Source: an uncultured Bacteroidia bacterium (lineage in GTDB: Bacteria; Bacteroidota; Bacteroidia; Bacteroidales; UBA932). From it: DNA of 62,785 nucleotides. Shown piece by piece: positions 53,039-62,604 of the stretch. Below the pieces are notes generated by a model. The model was not told where the DNA came from and did not search any database. It was given only the letters and a program-made list of their open reading frames with translations. Within the stretch, counting starts at the first letter, position 1. Each line of letters opens with the position of its first letter. A program made the position numbers and the translations under genes. Where the stretch lies: NCBI GenBank assembly GCA_902785065.1, contig CACZXH010000028.1:1-62785 (forward strand), written 5' to 3'.

Positions 53039-56000
53039 ATGTTACCTATCCGAAAACTCATCCTTTCAGTAGGTTTGCTCGCAGCGGCATTCGCATGCTT
53101 CGTCCCCGCCCGGACCGCCTGGGCGCAGACGGCGCAGCAGGCCGCCCGGATCACCGTCGCCGGCAAGGTCGTCGACGAGACCGGCGAACCCCTGATGGGC
53201 GCCTCCGTGTTTGTCAAGGGGACAAACAACGGAACCGTGACTGACCTGGACGGGCAGTATTCCTTATCGGTCCCCGCCGGATCGGTGCTGGAGGTTTCCT
53301 TCATGGGCTATGAAACCCAGAATGTGACCGTCAACACGTCCGGCCGCGTGGACGTCGCGCTCCAGCCCGACAGCGATTACCTGAACGAAGTGGTGGTCGT
53401 GGGCTACGGCATCCAGAAGAAGGTGGACCTGAGCGGCTCCGTCTCCGTGGTGAACGGCGAGCAGATCACGTCCCGCCCCGCCCCGGACGCCCTTTCCGCC
53501 ATCCAGGGCGCCATGCCCGGCGTGCAGGTCCTCCGCAGCAGCGGTGAACCGGGATCCGAGACCTCCGGCATCCGCGTCCGCGGCTTCTCATCGGCCAACA
53601 GCACCAGCACGCTCGTGCTCATCGACGGGGTCGAGGGCGACATGACCCTCCTGAACCCCAACGACATCGAGTCCATCTCCGTCCTGAAGGACGCGGCGGC
53701 CGCCGCCATCTACGGCGCCCGCGCCGCGGCCGGCGTCGTCCTGGTGACGACCAAGTCCGGCGCCAACAGCGGCGGCAAGGCCACGGTCACCTACAACGGA
53801 TACTATGCCTTCAACGTGCCGACGGTGCTCCCGGAGCGCCTCCCTACGTGGGAAGAGCAGGAAATGATCAACATCTCCCGCTTCAACCAGGGCGGCAAGG
53901 TGGAGTGGAACCCGGAGCAGAGCTACTGGACCTCCAACGCGAACTTCAACTACCGCAAGAACCCGAACGGCCGCTGGGACCTGTTCAGCGCCGAGAACTG
54001 GATCCTGGACGGTACCAAGCGGTTTACGACCCAGCAGCAGCATTCCGTCTCCGTCAGCGGCGGCAGCGACAAGGTGAACTACTACGTGTCGGGCAGCTAC
54101 TATGACAAGGACGGTATCCTGAAATACGGTCCGGACTCCAACCAGCGTTACAACCTCCGCGCGAAGTTCACCGCCCAGGTGAACAAGTACATCGACCTGG
54201 GCGTCCAGGCTTCCTATGACGGCAAGTTCGTTGAGACCAACCCGTACGGGACGAAGAGCATCCTCGAGCGCCTGTACCGCATCCGCAGCCGGCAGCCCAT
54301 CTACGCGCCGGAGGAGGATCCGAACGAGAATCCCTACAACGGCGACCTGCAGGTCAACCCGATCGACATCATGGAGAACGGCGGCCTCAACAAGAACCAG
54401 TACCATTCCATCATGGGCCGCGGCAATGTCCGTATCAAGAACCTGGTGAAGGGCCTCTCCTTCGACCTGGCGGCGAGCCGCAAGTACGGCTTCTACAACC
54501 AGAGCATCGAGCGGCATTTCCTGCTGTGGAACGGCTGGAACGGCGCCAAGCGCTTCGACGCCAACAACCCGAACTCCTTCTCCCGGACGATGAACAACGA
54601 TTACCATGACAACATCGAGGCGATCGTCCGCTACGACCTCAAGGCCGGCAAGCACACGTTCAACGCCATGGGCGGCTATTCCTTCGAGCAGTACCGCAAG
54701 GAGCAGATGAGCACCGAGGTGAAGAACCTCAACTCGAACACCTTCTACTCGCTCAATTATTACGCTTCCGACGTCGCTGCCAACACGACCGTGAAGGACG
54801 ATGTCCAGACCTGGGCGATGATGTCCGTGTTCGGCCGCCTGAACTACAACTATGCGGAGCGCTACCTGTTCGAGGCCAACATCCGGTATGACGGAAGCTC
54901 CCGCCTCGCGCCGGAATCCCGCTGGCACGCCTTCCCGTCCTTCTCGGCCGCCTGGCGCATCTCCAATGAGGAATGGTTCGGCAAGGGCGTCGTGAGCAAC
55001 CTCAAGCTCCGCGCCTCCTGGGGCCAGCTCGGTAACGGCGCCATCCTGGGCCTGTACGACTACATCCCCCTGATCTCTTCCGGCGCGGACATGGGCGTCA
55101 AGAACTACTACCAGTCCGAGATGGCCTCCAAGTCCAAGACCTGGGAAGTGATCTCCAGCACCAACTTCGGTATCGACCTCGGAATGTTCGAAAACCGGCT
55201 CACCCTGACGGCGGACATCTACCAGAAGGTCAATGACAACATGCTCGCCTCCCTGGAGCTCCCGCACGTGGTGGGCATCACCGTCCCGTCCGCCAATGTC
55301 GGTACGCTGAAGACCAAGGGCTGGGAGTTCGAGATCGGCTGGCGCGACCAGATCGGCGACTTCGGCTACAACCTGGGCTTCAACCTCTCCGACGCCAACA
55401 GCGTCCTGGTGAAATATGACGGCCGCAGCACCGTGAGCGAAGGCGTCGTCTCCCTGCTGGAAGGCTATCCGATGAACACCATCTGGGGCTACAAGACCGA
55501 CGGTTACTGGTCCAGCCGCGAGGAATACACCGACTACAAGGCCGCGCATCCGGGCTACCAGTCCTTCGGCGACGCCAACATCACCGGCGGTGACATCAAG
55601 TACGTCGCCCAGGGCGAACCCAACCACACGATCGGCGCCGGCAACGGCGTTCCCGGCGACTCCGGCGACCTGGTCCAGCTGGGCGACTGCAACTCCCACT
55701 ACCTGTACGCATTCAACCTGGGCTTGAACTGGAAGGGCATTGACTTTTCGGCCATGATCCAGGGCGTCGGCAAGCGAAACGTGCTCATCGAGACCAAGAC
55801 CATCGCCCCGTTCGCCCAGAGCTCGAACATGCCATGGACGATCCACCGCGACTACTGGACGGAGGACAACCAGGACGCGTTCTGGCCCCGCCTCTACCAC
55901 TACAACAACGGTGAAATCTTCAACTTCCACGCCAGCGACCGCTGGATCCAGGACGCCTCCTACATCCGCTTGAAGAACATCCAGCTCGGTTATACCCTGC

Positions 56001-56167
56001 CCTTCAAGAAAGCCGTCCGCAAGATGCGCGTGTACGTATCCGGACAGGATGTCTGGTTCCACTCCAAGATGCTGGGTGTCTTCGACCCTGAAGTCGGCAA
56101 TACGGCGACGGCCAGCGTGTATCCTTTCTTCGGCACCTGGTCCCTGGGCCTCAATTTGACCTTCTAA
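53039..56167 (+). CDS. SusC-family TonB-dependent transporter of the PUL
   Basis: 1042 residues. The signal peptide is cut near TAWAQ. The carboxypeptidase-like domain (ITVAGKVVDETGEPLMGASV; about 37-125), TonB box LNEVVVVGYG, plug (ISVLKDAAAAAIYGARAAAG; about 218-237) and barrel ending GLNLTF are all present. It would import the oligosaccharides bound by the SusD lipoprotein in the next gene. The operon partners are GH3, SusD and a small lipoprotein, with an alginate-lyase-type enzyme convergent at the end. Confidence 0.95.
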   Translation: MLPIRKLILSVGLLAAAFACFVPARTAWAQTAQQAARITVAGKVVDETGEPLMGASVFVKGTNNGTVTDLDGQYSLSVPAGSVLEVSFMGYETQNVTVNTSGRVDVALQPDSDYLNEVVVVGYGIQKKVDLSGSVSVVNGEQITSRPAPDALSAIQGAMPGVQVLRSSGEPGSETSGIRVRGFSSANSTSTLVLIDGVEGDMTLLNPNDIESISVLKDAAAAAIYGARAAAGVVLVTTKSGANSGGKATVTYNGYYAFNVPTVLPERLPTWEEQEMINISRFNQGGKVEWNPEQSYWTSNANFNYRKNPNGRWDLFSAENWILDGTKRFTTQQQHSVSVSGGSDKVNYYVSGSYYDKDGILKYGPDSNQRYNLRAKFTAQVNKYIDLGVQASYDGKFVETNPYGTKSILERLYRIRSRQPIYAPEEDPNENPYNGDLQVNPIDIMENGGLNKNQYHSIMGRGNVRIKNLVKGLSFDLAASRKYGFYNQSIERHFLLWNGWNGAKRFDANNPNSFSRTMNNDYHDNIEAIVRYDLKAGKHTFNAMGGYSFEQYRKEQMSTEVKNLNSNTFYSLNYYASDVAANTTVKDDVQTWAMMSVFGRLNYNYAERYLFEANIRYDGSSRLAPESRWHAFPSFSAAWRISNEEWFGKGVVSNLKLRASWGQLGNGAILGLYDYIPLISSGADMGVKNYYQSEMASKSKTWEVISSTNFGIDLGMFENRLTLTADIYQKVNDNMLASLELPHVVGITVPSANVGTLKTKGWEFEIGWRDQIGDFGYNLGFNLSDANSVLVKYDGRSTVSEGVVSLLEGYPMNTIWGYKTDGYWSSREEYTDYKAAHPGYQSFGDANITGGDIKYVAQGEPNHTIGAGNGVPGDSGDLVQLGDCNSHYLYAFNLGLNWKGIDFSAMIQGVGKRNVLIETKTIAPFAQSSNMPWTIHRDYWTEDNQDAFWPRLYHYNNGEIFNFHASDRWIQDASYIRLKNIQLGYTLPFKKAVRKMRVYVSGQDVWFHSKMLGVFDPEVGNTATASVYPFFGTWSLGLNLTF

Positions 56168-56172
56168 AAGCG

Positions 56173-57819
56173 ATGACGACCATGAAACAGATATTCAAGC
56201 AGATCATTCTCTCGGCCGCGGCGCTCGCCGTCGTCGGCTGCAGCCTGGACCGCCTGCCCGAAACCACCCTGACCGACTCCAACTTCTGGCAGTCGGAGAC
56301 CGACCTCCGCGGCGCCTGCAACCGCCTCTATCAGCAGATGGGCGGCCAGCTGGGCGGCTTCTACCACGACTACCGTTCCGACGAACTCGTGGGCAACTCG
56401 GCGAACAGCATTTCCGACGGCAGCCGGACCGTTCCTTCCACCTCTTCGGACTGGACGGATCCCTACTGGCGGATCAACATCTCCAACAACATCCTCAAGA
56501 AGGCCCCGAACGCCAAGGTGACGGAAGACGTGCTGAACAAGTACCTCGCGGAAGCCTATTTCTTCCGGGCCTACCACTACTTTGAGCTGGTCAAGCGCTA
56601 TGGCGACGTCCCGCTCATCACCGAGGTGATCGAGAGCACCGACGATCCCCGGCTGGATTCGCCCCGCGCCCCGCGCGAGGAGGTCATCCAGCAGTGCTAT
56701 GCGGACCTCAAGTTCGCCCAGGACAACCTGCCCGACATCGACAGCCAGACCTGGGGTTACGCCTCCAAGTCCGCGGCGCTCGCCCTCCAGGTGAGGATCG
56801 GCCTCTACGAAGGCACCCGCGCCAAGTACCACGGCTACGGCTCCGACTATAACGCGCATCTCGACAAGGCCATCACGGCCGCCGAGAAGCTGATCGCCAG
56901 CGGCAAGCACGACCTGTTCCCGAACTTCGAGACGCTCTTCAAGTTCGAGGGCGAAGGCCGCGCCAACAAGGAAGCGATCTTTGTCAAGCAGTACGGCCCC
57001 AACGGCGCCGGCACGACCGTCCACGGCAACTGCCGCCAGCTGGAGAACACGGTCAACCTCACCAAGAACATCGTCGACCTGTTCCTGTACACCGACGGTC
57101 TCCCCGAGAGAAAGACGAACGTGAAGCCGGAGGTGGTCGACAGCTACAACGCGTCCTTCATCAACCGCGACCCCCGCATGGACTTCACCTGCGTGCAGGC
57201 CAATGCGGACTTCGTCCCCGGCAAGGGTGTTTTCCGGACGTTCTTCGAGTCCGCCAAGGGCTACAAGATCCACAAGGGATTCATCGGCACGGAATGGTCC
57301 TCCAACAGCAAGGAGACCGTCGACAAGATGGTCATCCGCTACGCCGAGGTGCTCATCTCCTATGCCGAGGCTCTCTACGAGCGGAACGGCTCCATCACGG
57401 ACGACCAGCTGGACAAGACTGTCAACAAGCTCCGCGCCCGCGTGGGCTTCCCGGTCATGCTCACGAACGCGTTCGTTTCGGCCAACGGCCTGAACATGCG
57501 GGATGAGATCCGCCGCGAAAGGACCGTCGAGTTCATCGACGAAGGCATGCGCTACGACGACATCATGCGCTGGAAGATTGCGGAGAACGTGCTCCCCGTC
57601 ACCCTGCTCGGCGCCAAGTACAATGCGGACGAGACCAATGCGGCCTACAACGACCTCAAGCCCGTCCTGGACGCGAACGACTATTACATCATCGAAAAAG
57701 CGGCCAACCGCGTGTTCGATCCCAAGAAGGATTACCTGTATCCCGTCCCGCTGAAGGAAATCTCCCTCACCGGCGGCGCCGTGACCCAGAATCCCGGTTG
57801 GAAAGCTACGGAGGACTAA
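56173..57819 (+). CDS. SusD/RagB-family lipoprotein of the PUL
   Basis: 548 residues from ATG 56173; ATG 56182 (MKQIFKQ) is an alternative giving 545. The lipobox VVGC gives a lipidated Cys near residue 23. Typical SusD features: LPETTLTDSNFWQSETDLRG at the N-terminus, AEAYFFRAYHYFELVKRYGD (TPR), and RRERTVEFIDEGMRYDDIMR near the C-terminus. It begins a few bases after the SusC stop. Substrate binding on the cell surface is the family role; the glycan is unknown. Confidence 0.94.
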   Translation: MTTMKQIFKQIILSAAALAVVGCSLDRLPETTLTDSNFWQSETDLRGACNRLYQQMGGQLGGFYHDYRSDELVGNSANSISDGSRTVPSTSSDWTDPYWRINISNNILKKAPNAKVTEDVLNKYLAEAYFFRAYHYFELVKRYGDVPLITEVIESTDDPRLDSPRAPREEVIQQCYADLKFAQDNLPDIDSQTWGYASKSAALALQVRIGLYEGTRAKYHGYGSDYNAHLDKAITAAEKLIASGKHDLFPNFETLFKFEGEGRANKEAIFVKQYGPNGAGTTVHGNCRQLENTVNLTKNIVDLFLYTDGLPERKTNVKPEVVDSYNASFINRDPRMDFTCVQANADFVPGKGVFRTFFESAKGYKIHKGFIGTEWSSNSKETVDKMVIRYAEVLISYAEALYERNGSITDDQLDKTVNKLRARVGFPVMLTNAFVSANGLNMRDEIRRERTVEFIDEGMRYDDIMRWKIAENVLPVTLLGAKYNADETNAAYNDLKPVLDANDYYIIEKAANRVFDPKKDYLYPVPLKEISLTGGAVTQNPGWKATED

Positions 57820-57821
57820 TT

Positions 57822-58379
57822 ATGAAAAAGACGATATTGATCATGGCGGCTGCCCTTGCCGCCCTCAGCTTCTCTTCCTGCCAGAAGCTGGATCCGTGGA
57901 ACGGCGGCGATCCCAGCCAGGACCACGTGTACTTCATCGGGTTCAACTGGGGCGAGACCACGGCCGTTTTCAACAAGAACGGCGTCAAGTACGACGTTGC
58001 CCAGGGGAAAGTCGTGGACATCGACTACATCTTTGAGAGCGGCTTCGTCCGCGACTATGACGTGGAGACCTACTTCTATGTGGACGGGACCCTCGTCGAG
58101 GGAACGGATTACCAGATCGTGGACGCTTCCGGCGCCCGGATCGCGCCCGGCGCGGACGGCGCCTACAAGGTCACCTGGCCCCAGGCGAAAAAGGGCAACC
58201 AGCCCATCCACTTCAAGGCCCTGAACGGCGAGAAAGGCAGCGTGAAGGTGACGACCATCGACGCCGGCCACGTGAAGCCCGACGCCAACGACCTGACCAC
58301 CCTGATCCAGCACGAGGAGGCCAACTACACTGTGCGGATCTTCTCCAACAATCACTTTGTGACGGTGACGGTCAAGTAG
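57822..58379 (+). CDS. Small surface lipoprotein of the PUL
   Basis: 185 residues from ATG 57822. A signal peptide ends with a lipobox (LSFSSC), so it is a lipoprotein with Cys near residue 19. The rest is beta-rich (VYFIGFNWGETTAVFNKNG; FVRDYDVETYFYVDG) with no family that I recognise. As the third gene of a SusCD operon it is likely an accessory glycan-binding lipoprotein. The start overlaps nothing and follows the SusD stop by two bases. A strong terminator follows the gene. Confidence 0.75.
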   Translation: MKKTILIMAAALAALSFSSCQKLDPWNGGDPSQDHVYFIGFNWGETTAVFNKNGVKYDVAQGKVVDIDYIFESGFVRDYDVETYFYVDGTLVEGTDYQIVDASGARIAPGADGAYKVTWPQAKKGNQPIHFKALNGEKGSVKVTTIDAGHVKPDANDLTTLIQHEEANYTVRIFSNNHFVTVTVK

Positions 58380-58398
58380 CCGGGGCTGGTCCATGAAG

Positions 58399-58429
58399 AA
58401 GGGCGGGGTCGAAAACCCCGCCCTTTTTT
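58399..58429. terminator. Bidirectional terminator between PUL operon and lyase gene
   Basis: AAGGGCGGGG (58399-58408) pairs with CCCCGCCCTT (58416-58425) around a 7-base loop, followed by TTTT. Convergent genes end on either side; the last base touches the lyase stop codon. Confidence 0.85.
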
Positions 58430-59601
58430 CATCGCTTCACCCAGAGGACCGGATTCCGCAGCGGCAGGTTCCGGAGGACCTCGGCGTTGGTCGGGAAGTG
58501 CTCCCGCTCCTTCCAGGCCTCGAAATAGGCCGCATCCCCGAACCGGGCCCATCCCAGCAGGTAGGCGGGCTGCGCCACGGGCCATTCGTCCCAGTACATT
58601 ACGTCGTGTCCATATGGCCAAGCGTCCTTGTCCTGTACATAGGGAAGCATGAAATCCAGCGCCTTGCGCATGCATTTCCCGTCCTCCGTGGCGTACTCCC
58701 ACAGATCCTCCCCGTCTTCCGACAGGATGTGGCACAGGGCCGCCATCGCGTCCAGGTTGAACAACGAATACCCGTAAGGCTTGGTGCGGGCGAGTTCCTG
58801 CGGGAAACTCCCGTCCGGGTCCATCTGCCCGAGCAGGAAGATTTCCGTGAAACGCCGGCGGCAAAGTTCCGTCACTTCCCGGTCGCCCGTGAGCCGCGCG
58901 AATGCCGCAGCCTGCAGCGCCCAGCAGGTTCCGTGGTTGTTCTTGGCGTTCATTTCGTCGAGCCCGTATTCGTGCGTCGACATCCAGTGCAGGTACTCGG
59001 AAAACCAGGCCACAGCGCCGTCCAGGCAGTCCTGGCTGATGCATCCGGCCTCCCGGAGCCGCACCAGGGACTGCGCGACCTCGATCAGGTGGAGGGTATC
59101 GATGATGCCGATTCCCCGGCCGGTGTACCGCCCCTTGATGGCCTGGGCATAGAGCAGGTTCGGGTTCATCTTCGTCTCCCCGTCGATGAACCAGGCGCGG
59201 ATCTGCTTCTCGGCCGCGGCGGCGTATTTTTGCTCCCCTGTGAGCAGGTAGGCCGAAGTCAAGGAACCGACGGCGCGGCTGAAATCGACCATCGCCTTCC
59301 GGTGCTCGGAGAAATTGTCGGGGTTGCTCTCGCCGTCCCGCCGGATGTACGGCCCGTCCGGATTCTCCGGATCCGGCCACCAGTAGTCCCCTTCGGAGTA
59401 GAAGTCGTGGAGGCCGCCGGCGCTGCGCTCCGCGACGAAAGCCGTCACGGTGACGGGTTCCCGGGTGAGCCATCCTTCGGCCTGCCGAAGCACTTCCGGC
59501 TTCAGGAGGTCGGAAACCGGACCGTGCTGACGGCCGTCACTGCAAGCGCCCGCCAGCATGACAATGGTGCATGACAGGCTGAATAGCAAGGCTTTTCTCA
59601 T
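58429..59601 (-). CDS. Alginate-lyase-family polysaccharide lyase (PL38-like)
   Basis: 390 residues from ATG 59601. The signal is of lipoprotein type (VMLAGAC, Cys near 20). The alginate-lyase fold (all-alpha toroid) is indicated by FYSEGDYWWPDPENPDGPYI near the N-terminus, the AKNNHGTCW region with the conserved Asn/His pair, and RTKPYGYSLFNLDAM with a conserved Tyr. PL38 members cut uronate-containing polymers (glucuronan or alginate-like chains) by beta-elimination. It converges on the SusCD operon and lies 20 bases after the stop of the permease gene, on the same strand. The substrate class is inferred from the family. Confidence 0.8.
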   Translation of the reverse strand: MRKALLFSLSCTIVMLAGACSDGRQHGPVSDLLKPEVLRQAEGWLTREPVTVTAFVAERSAGGLHDFYSEGDYWWPDPENPDGPYIRRDGESNPDNFSEHRKAMVDFSRAVGSLTSAYLLTGEQKYAAAAEKQIRAWFIDGETKMNPNLLYAQAIKGRYTGRGIGIIDTLHLIEVAQSLVRLREAGCISQDCLDGAVAWFSEYLHWMSTHEYGLDEMNAKNNHGTCWALQAAAFARLTGDREVTELCRRRFTEIFLLGQMDPDGSFPQELARTKPYGYSLFNLDAMAALCHILSEDGEDLWEYATEDGKCMRKALDFMLPYVQDKDAWPYGHDVMYWDEWPVAQPAYLLGWARFGDAAYFEAWKEREHFPTNAEVLRNLPLRNPVLWVKR

Positions 59602-59621
59602 GGGCCTTTCCCGGGGCGCCG

Positions 59622-60785
59622 TTACTTGCGCTTGAAGATCAGCTGGCCGAGGCCCCAGCAGCAGGCGGCGACGACCATGCCGTTGATGGAGGCGAAGCCC
59701 CAGTGCACGAGGTTCGCAACCACGGCGCCGGCGATCACGCCGATCACCGCGCTCCAGTCCACGACGGGTTCCTTGACCTCCTTCCCGCGGTTGCAGAAGT
59801 AGTGGAGGATGAGGATGATGCCCACCGGCGGCAGGGTGCAGTTCAGCACATTCAGCCAGTCGCAGAAGTTCCAGTACAGCCACACGGCCGCGACGGTGCC
59901 GATAATACCCGAGATAATGACCCAGGTCTTCTTCGACAGGCCGAAAATATTGGACAGGCCGAGGCCCGCGGTGTACAGGGCATTGTCGTTGGTGGTCCAG
60001 ATATTCAGGCCCAAGACGAGGACGGCGAGGTAGAACAGGTTGAGGTTCAGCATCACCTCGAAGATATCGTTGCCGCCCACATAGATGCTGGATACGGCGC
60101 CGAACAGGAACATCAGCGAGTTGCCGATAAAGAAAGCCACGACCGTGATCCAGAGGCCCACCTTGCCGCTCTTGGCAAAGCGGGTGAAATTCGGTGTGGC
60201 CGTACCTCCTGAAACGAAGCTACCGACGACAAGGCCCGCGCCCGCAATCACGCCGAGGTCTTTCGACCCCTTCGCGAACTGCTCGATGAGGCCGGCGTCA
60301 CCGTGACGGACGGCCAAGATCATCGCGACGGTACCCAGGATGGCGACGGCCGGGACGGCGATGTAGCTGATGATCGTCAGGCTCTTAATGCCGAAATAGG
60401 CGCTGGCGGTCATCAGGATACCGGCGATGGCGACGAGCAGGTATCCCTGCCAGGGCATCGAATCCGGTGTCACTTCCAAGCCCATGAGCTCCTTCGCCAC
60501 GGGGATGGCGAACATCGCGAGGCCCACGCCGAACCAGCCGGTCTGCGTGAAGCTGATCATCGCGCTCGGAAGCCAGCTGCCCTTGGTGCCGAAGCTCCGG
60601 CGGGCGAGCATGTCCAGCGACAGGCCGCTTTCCGCGCCGATCCAGCCCAGCGTGCCCGTGTAGGCCGCGAGGATGATACCGCCCAGGATGAGGGCCCAGA
60701 CGAAGCCCCACCAGTCCAGGCCGGCGGCCAGCTGCTGGCCCACCCACATGCTGGCGGAGAAGAAGGTGAATCCGAGCATCACCAT
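59622..60785 (-). CDS. Cytosine permease-like transporter (NCS1, CodB-like), N-terminus disrupted
   Basis: 387 residues. The CodB-like sequence is clear from its first residues: MVMLGFTFFSASMWVGQQ, ARRSFGTKGSWLPS, QTGWFGVGLAMFAIP, VVGSFVSGGTATPNFTRF, and LGLNIWTTNDNALYTAGLGL. The family usually has about 25-30 more residues before this point. An in-frame TGA lies only two codons before the ATG, after KF, which also fits the family pattern. The upstream phosphoribosyltransferase frame runs over this gene in another frame, so the start region is anomalous. It probably imports a pyrimidine base and works with the neighbouring phosphoribosyltransferase-like gene. Confidence 0.85.
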   Translation of the reverse strand: MVMLGFTFFSASMWVGQQLAAGLDWWGFVWALILGGIILAAYTGTLGWIGAESGLSLDMLARRSFGTKGSWLPSAMISFTQTGWFGVGLAMFAIPVAKELMGLEVTPDSMPWQGYLLVAIAGILMTASAYFGIKSLTIISYIAVPAVAILGTVAMILAVRHGDAGLIEQFAKGSKDLGVIAGAGLVVGSFVSGGTATPNFTRFAKSGKVGLWITVVAFFIGNSLMFLFGAVSSIYVGGNDIFEVMLNLNLFYLAVLVLGLNIWTTNDNALYTAGLGLSNIFGLSKKTWVIISGIIGTVAAVWLYWNFCDWLNVLNCTLPPVGIILILHYFCNRGKEVKEPVVDWSAVIGVIAGAVVANLVHWGFASINGMVVAACCWGLGQLIFKRK

Positions 60786-61866
60786 GAACTTTCAGGATTG
60801 CGTTGATCGCGTTGACGCGCTGGAGGGCGATGGCTTCCAGCGAGAGGGCGGCGGCGTTCTCCAGGAGCGCCGTCTCCTCGTTCCAGAGGTCCAGGAGGCC
60901 GGTTTCCGGCAGCTCCGTGAAATGATTGACCGCCAGCCACTCCTCGTAAGAGAGCGGATGGTCGTAGCCCAGCTTTTCCGCCACGAAGGCCACCGGGTCG
61001 ATCTGCGCGGCCCGGCCCCAGATGCCTTCCCAGTACTCCAGCGCCTCATGGAAATGGACCGGGATCTCATACCGGCGCGCGCCGCCGTCGTAGATGATGC
61101 ATTTCTCCAGCAGGGAATAGGGGTGGCCCAGCACAAAGCGGCGGAATTCCGGCGAAATGCAGCCGCCCTTCCAGCCGAAGTCGATGTCCGGCACGTTGAT
61201 GCCCGAGGCGCCCGGATTCTCATAGACCGTGAAGATACCCTCGTAGAAGAAGCATTCGAAGCCTTCGAATTCGGGGAAAATGGCGCGTATGTCAGCGGCC
61301 ATCTTCTCCATCAGGGTGATGGCACGGGTGCCGCCGATGGTGAAGAAGATAATCTTGCGGATGCTGCCCCCGCGTCGGCGGAAGCGGTCCACCACCTGCG
61401 ACAGGCACAGCCGGAGGGTGTCGCCCGTCGCGATGATGTCGCCGATGACCAGCACGCGGTCCTTGGCGACGCGGATCTTCTCGTACTTGATATCCAGTCC
61501 GGTGATGATGTGGTTTTCGATGATGCGCTCGCAGGAGACAAAATGGATGTCCCGCACGCGGATGCCGTTGCGGGCGCATGCCTCCTCCACCGGGTAGTTC
61601 AGGCCGCCGCGGAGGATGGTGAGGATATCGACGTCGCCGCCTGCGCCGGGGAACAGGAGGCGGAGGGCGGCGACCGTGGCGGGCAGCATGGCCTGGTAGG
61701 AATCGAAGCCGACGACTTCCGGGAAAGCCATCAACTGCCGGGTCCCCGCCCCGCTCAGAATGTAATACCGGTTGGTGAACTGCGGGCCGTGCAGTTCATA
61801 CAGGCTCGTTTCGTAGTGCAGGCCGACGAACCGGAGGCTGGTTCCTTGCAGACAGTCGGAAGCCAT
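60786..61866 (-). CDS. Unusual phosphoribosyltransferase-fold protein, frame runs into permease
   Basis: About 360 residues up to the point where the permease frame takes over; the frame itself stays open to 60385, where its translation is out of frame over the permease. The PRPP-type loop is VLVIGDIIATGDTLRLCL (about 152-169): the second acid and TGDT are present, but the first acid of the usual D-D/E pair is Gly. The N-terminus (MASDCLQGTSLRFVGLHYET) and a long C-terminal part (FGWKGGCISPEFRRF; FHEALEYWEGIWGR) are not seen in standard uracil or xanthine phosphoribosyltransferases. The start overlaps the DUF3298 stop (TAATG). It is probably a nucleobase-salvage enzyme or a relative. Confidence 0.65.
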
Positions 61867-62600
61867 TACCGGACGTAGGGTTTAAGTTCGCTCCAGGGGA
61901 TGCTGATGGAGATGACGCCCAGGTAGTAGGGGGCGATATCGTAGGGCTGATAGTACCACGTGACTCCGTCCCGCGTGACCTCGTAGAGCCCGTTCGGGCC
62001 CAGGAGGCCGGGCTCGAAGACGGCCGCGAGGGCCTCTTCGTCGTTCTCAAGGGCCTCCGGGAGGTGCGCCTGGAGGAGGGCGGCGACCGGCTCGCGGTAG
62101 CCGTCCGCGAAGAAAGCCTCTTCCGGAACGACGTCGCCGGTATTCTTGTCGAACACCACGGGCGTCATCGTGTTGATGCCGTGGACGCCTCCGCGGAAGC
62201 TGTAGACTTCCACCATGTAGGACAGGAACTGCTTGTAGCGGCCGGAGAAGTAACCATTGACGTGGTCCTCCCAGGTCCGGGTGCCGGAGCTTCCCTCCTG
62301 GCCTTCATACTCGTTGAAGTACTCGTCCTTGAGATTGTCCTCGTAGCGGAGGGCGGTTTCCTCCACGGTGCCGGGGCGTTCCTCCATGTCGAAGGCGACG
62401 TTCAGGATGCCCTCCTCGATCTTCGCGAGGACCTCCTCCTGGGCGCCCTTCACGGGATACTCGATGGACACGGACTGAAGCAGGGAGTCCGTCTGTCCTT
62501 CGCCGAGGGGCGTCGCCTGCTCGTCGGAATAGGTGGTGGTCCTGAGGTTGCAGCCGGCCGCGAGGACAAGGATCGCGGCAAAAGATAGGAAACGTTTCAT
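61866..62600 (-). CDS. DUF3298 (RsiV-like) lipoprotein
   Basis: 244 residues. The lipobox LAAGC places the lipidated Cys near residue 17. The C-terminal half fits DUF3298: YSFRGGVHGINTMTPVVFD and YDIAPYYLGVISISIPWSEL, as in RsiV-type lysozyme-binding anti-sigma factors, though here there is no membrane segment or sigma-factor partner. It lies between an S9 peptidase tail and the phosphoribosyltransferase gene, on the same strand and in contact with both. Periplasmic or surface location is likely; the binding partner is unknown. Confidence 0.8.
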   Translation of the reverse strand: MKRFLSFAAILVLAAGCNLRTTTYSDEQATPLGEGQTDSLLQSVSIEYPVKGAQEEVLAKIEEGILNVAFDMEERPGTVEETALRYEDNLKDEYFNEYEGQEGSSGTRTWEDHVNGYFSGRYKQFLSYMVEVYSFRGGVHGINTMTPVVFDKNTGDVVPEEAFFADGYREPVAALLQAHLPEALENDEEALAAVFEPGLLGPNGLYEVTRDGVTWYYQPYDIAPYYLGVISISIPWSELKPYVR

Positions 62601-62604
62601 ATCG

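Noticed and set aside
53404-56062. 824-codon antisense frame opposite the second SusC gene
   Set aside because: A mirror of a strongly recognisable SusC protein; no motif of its own.
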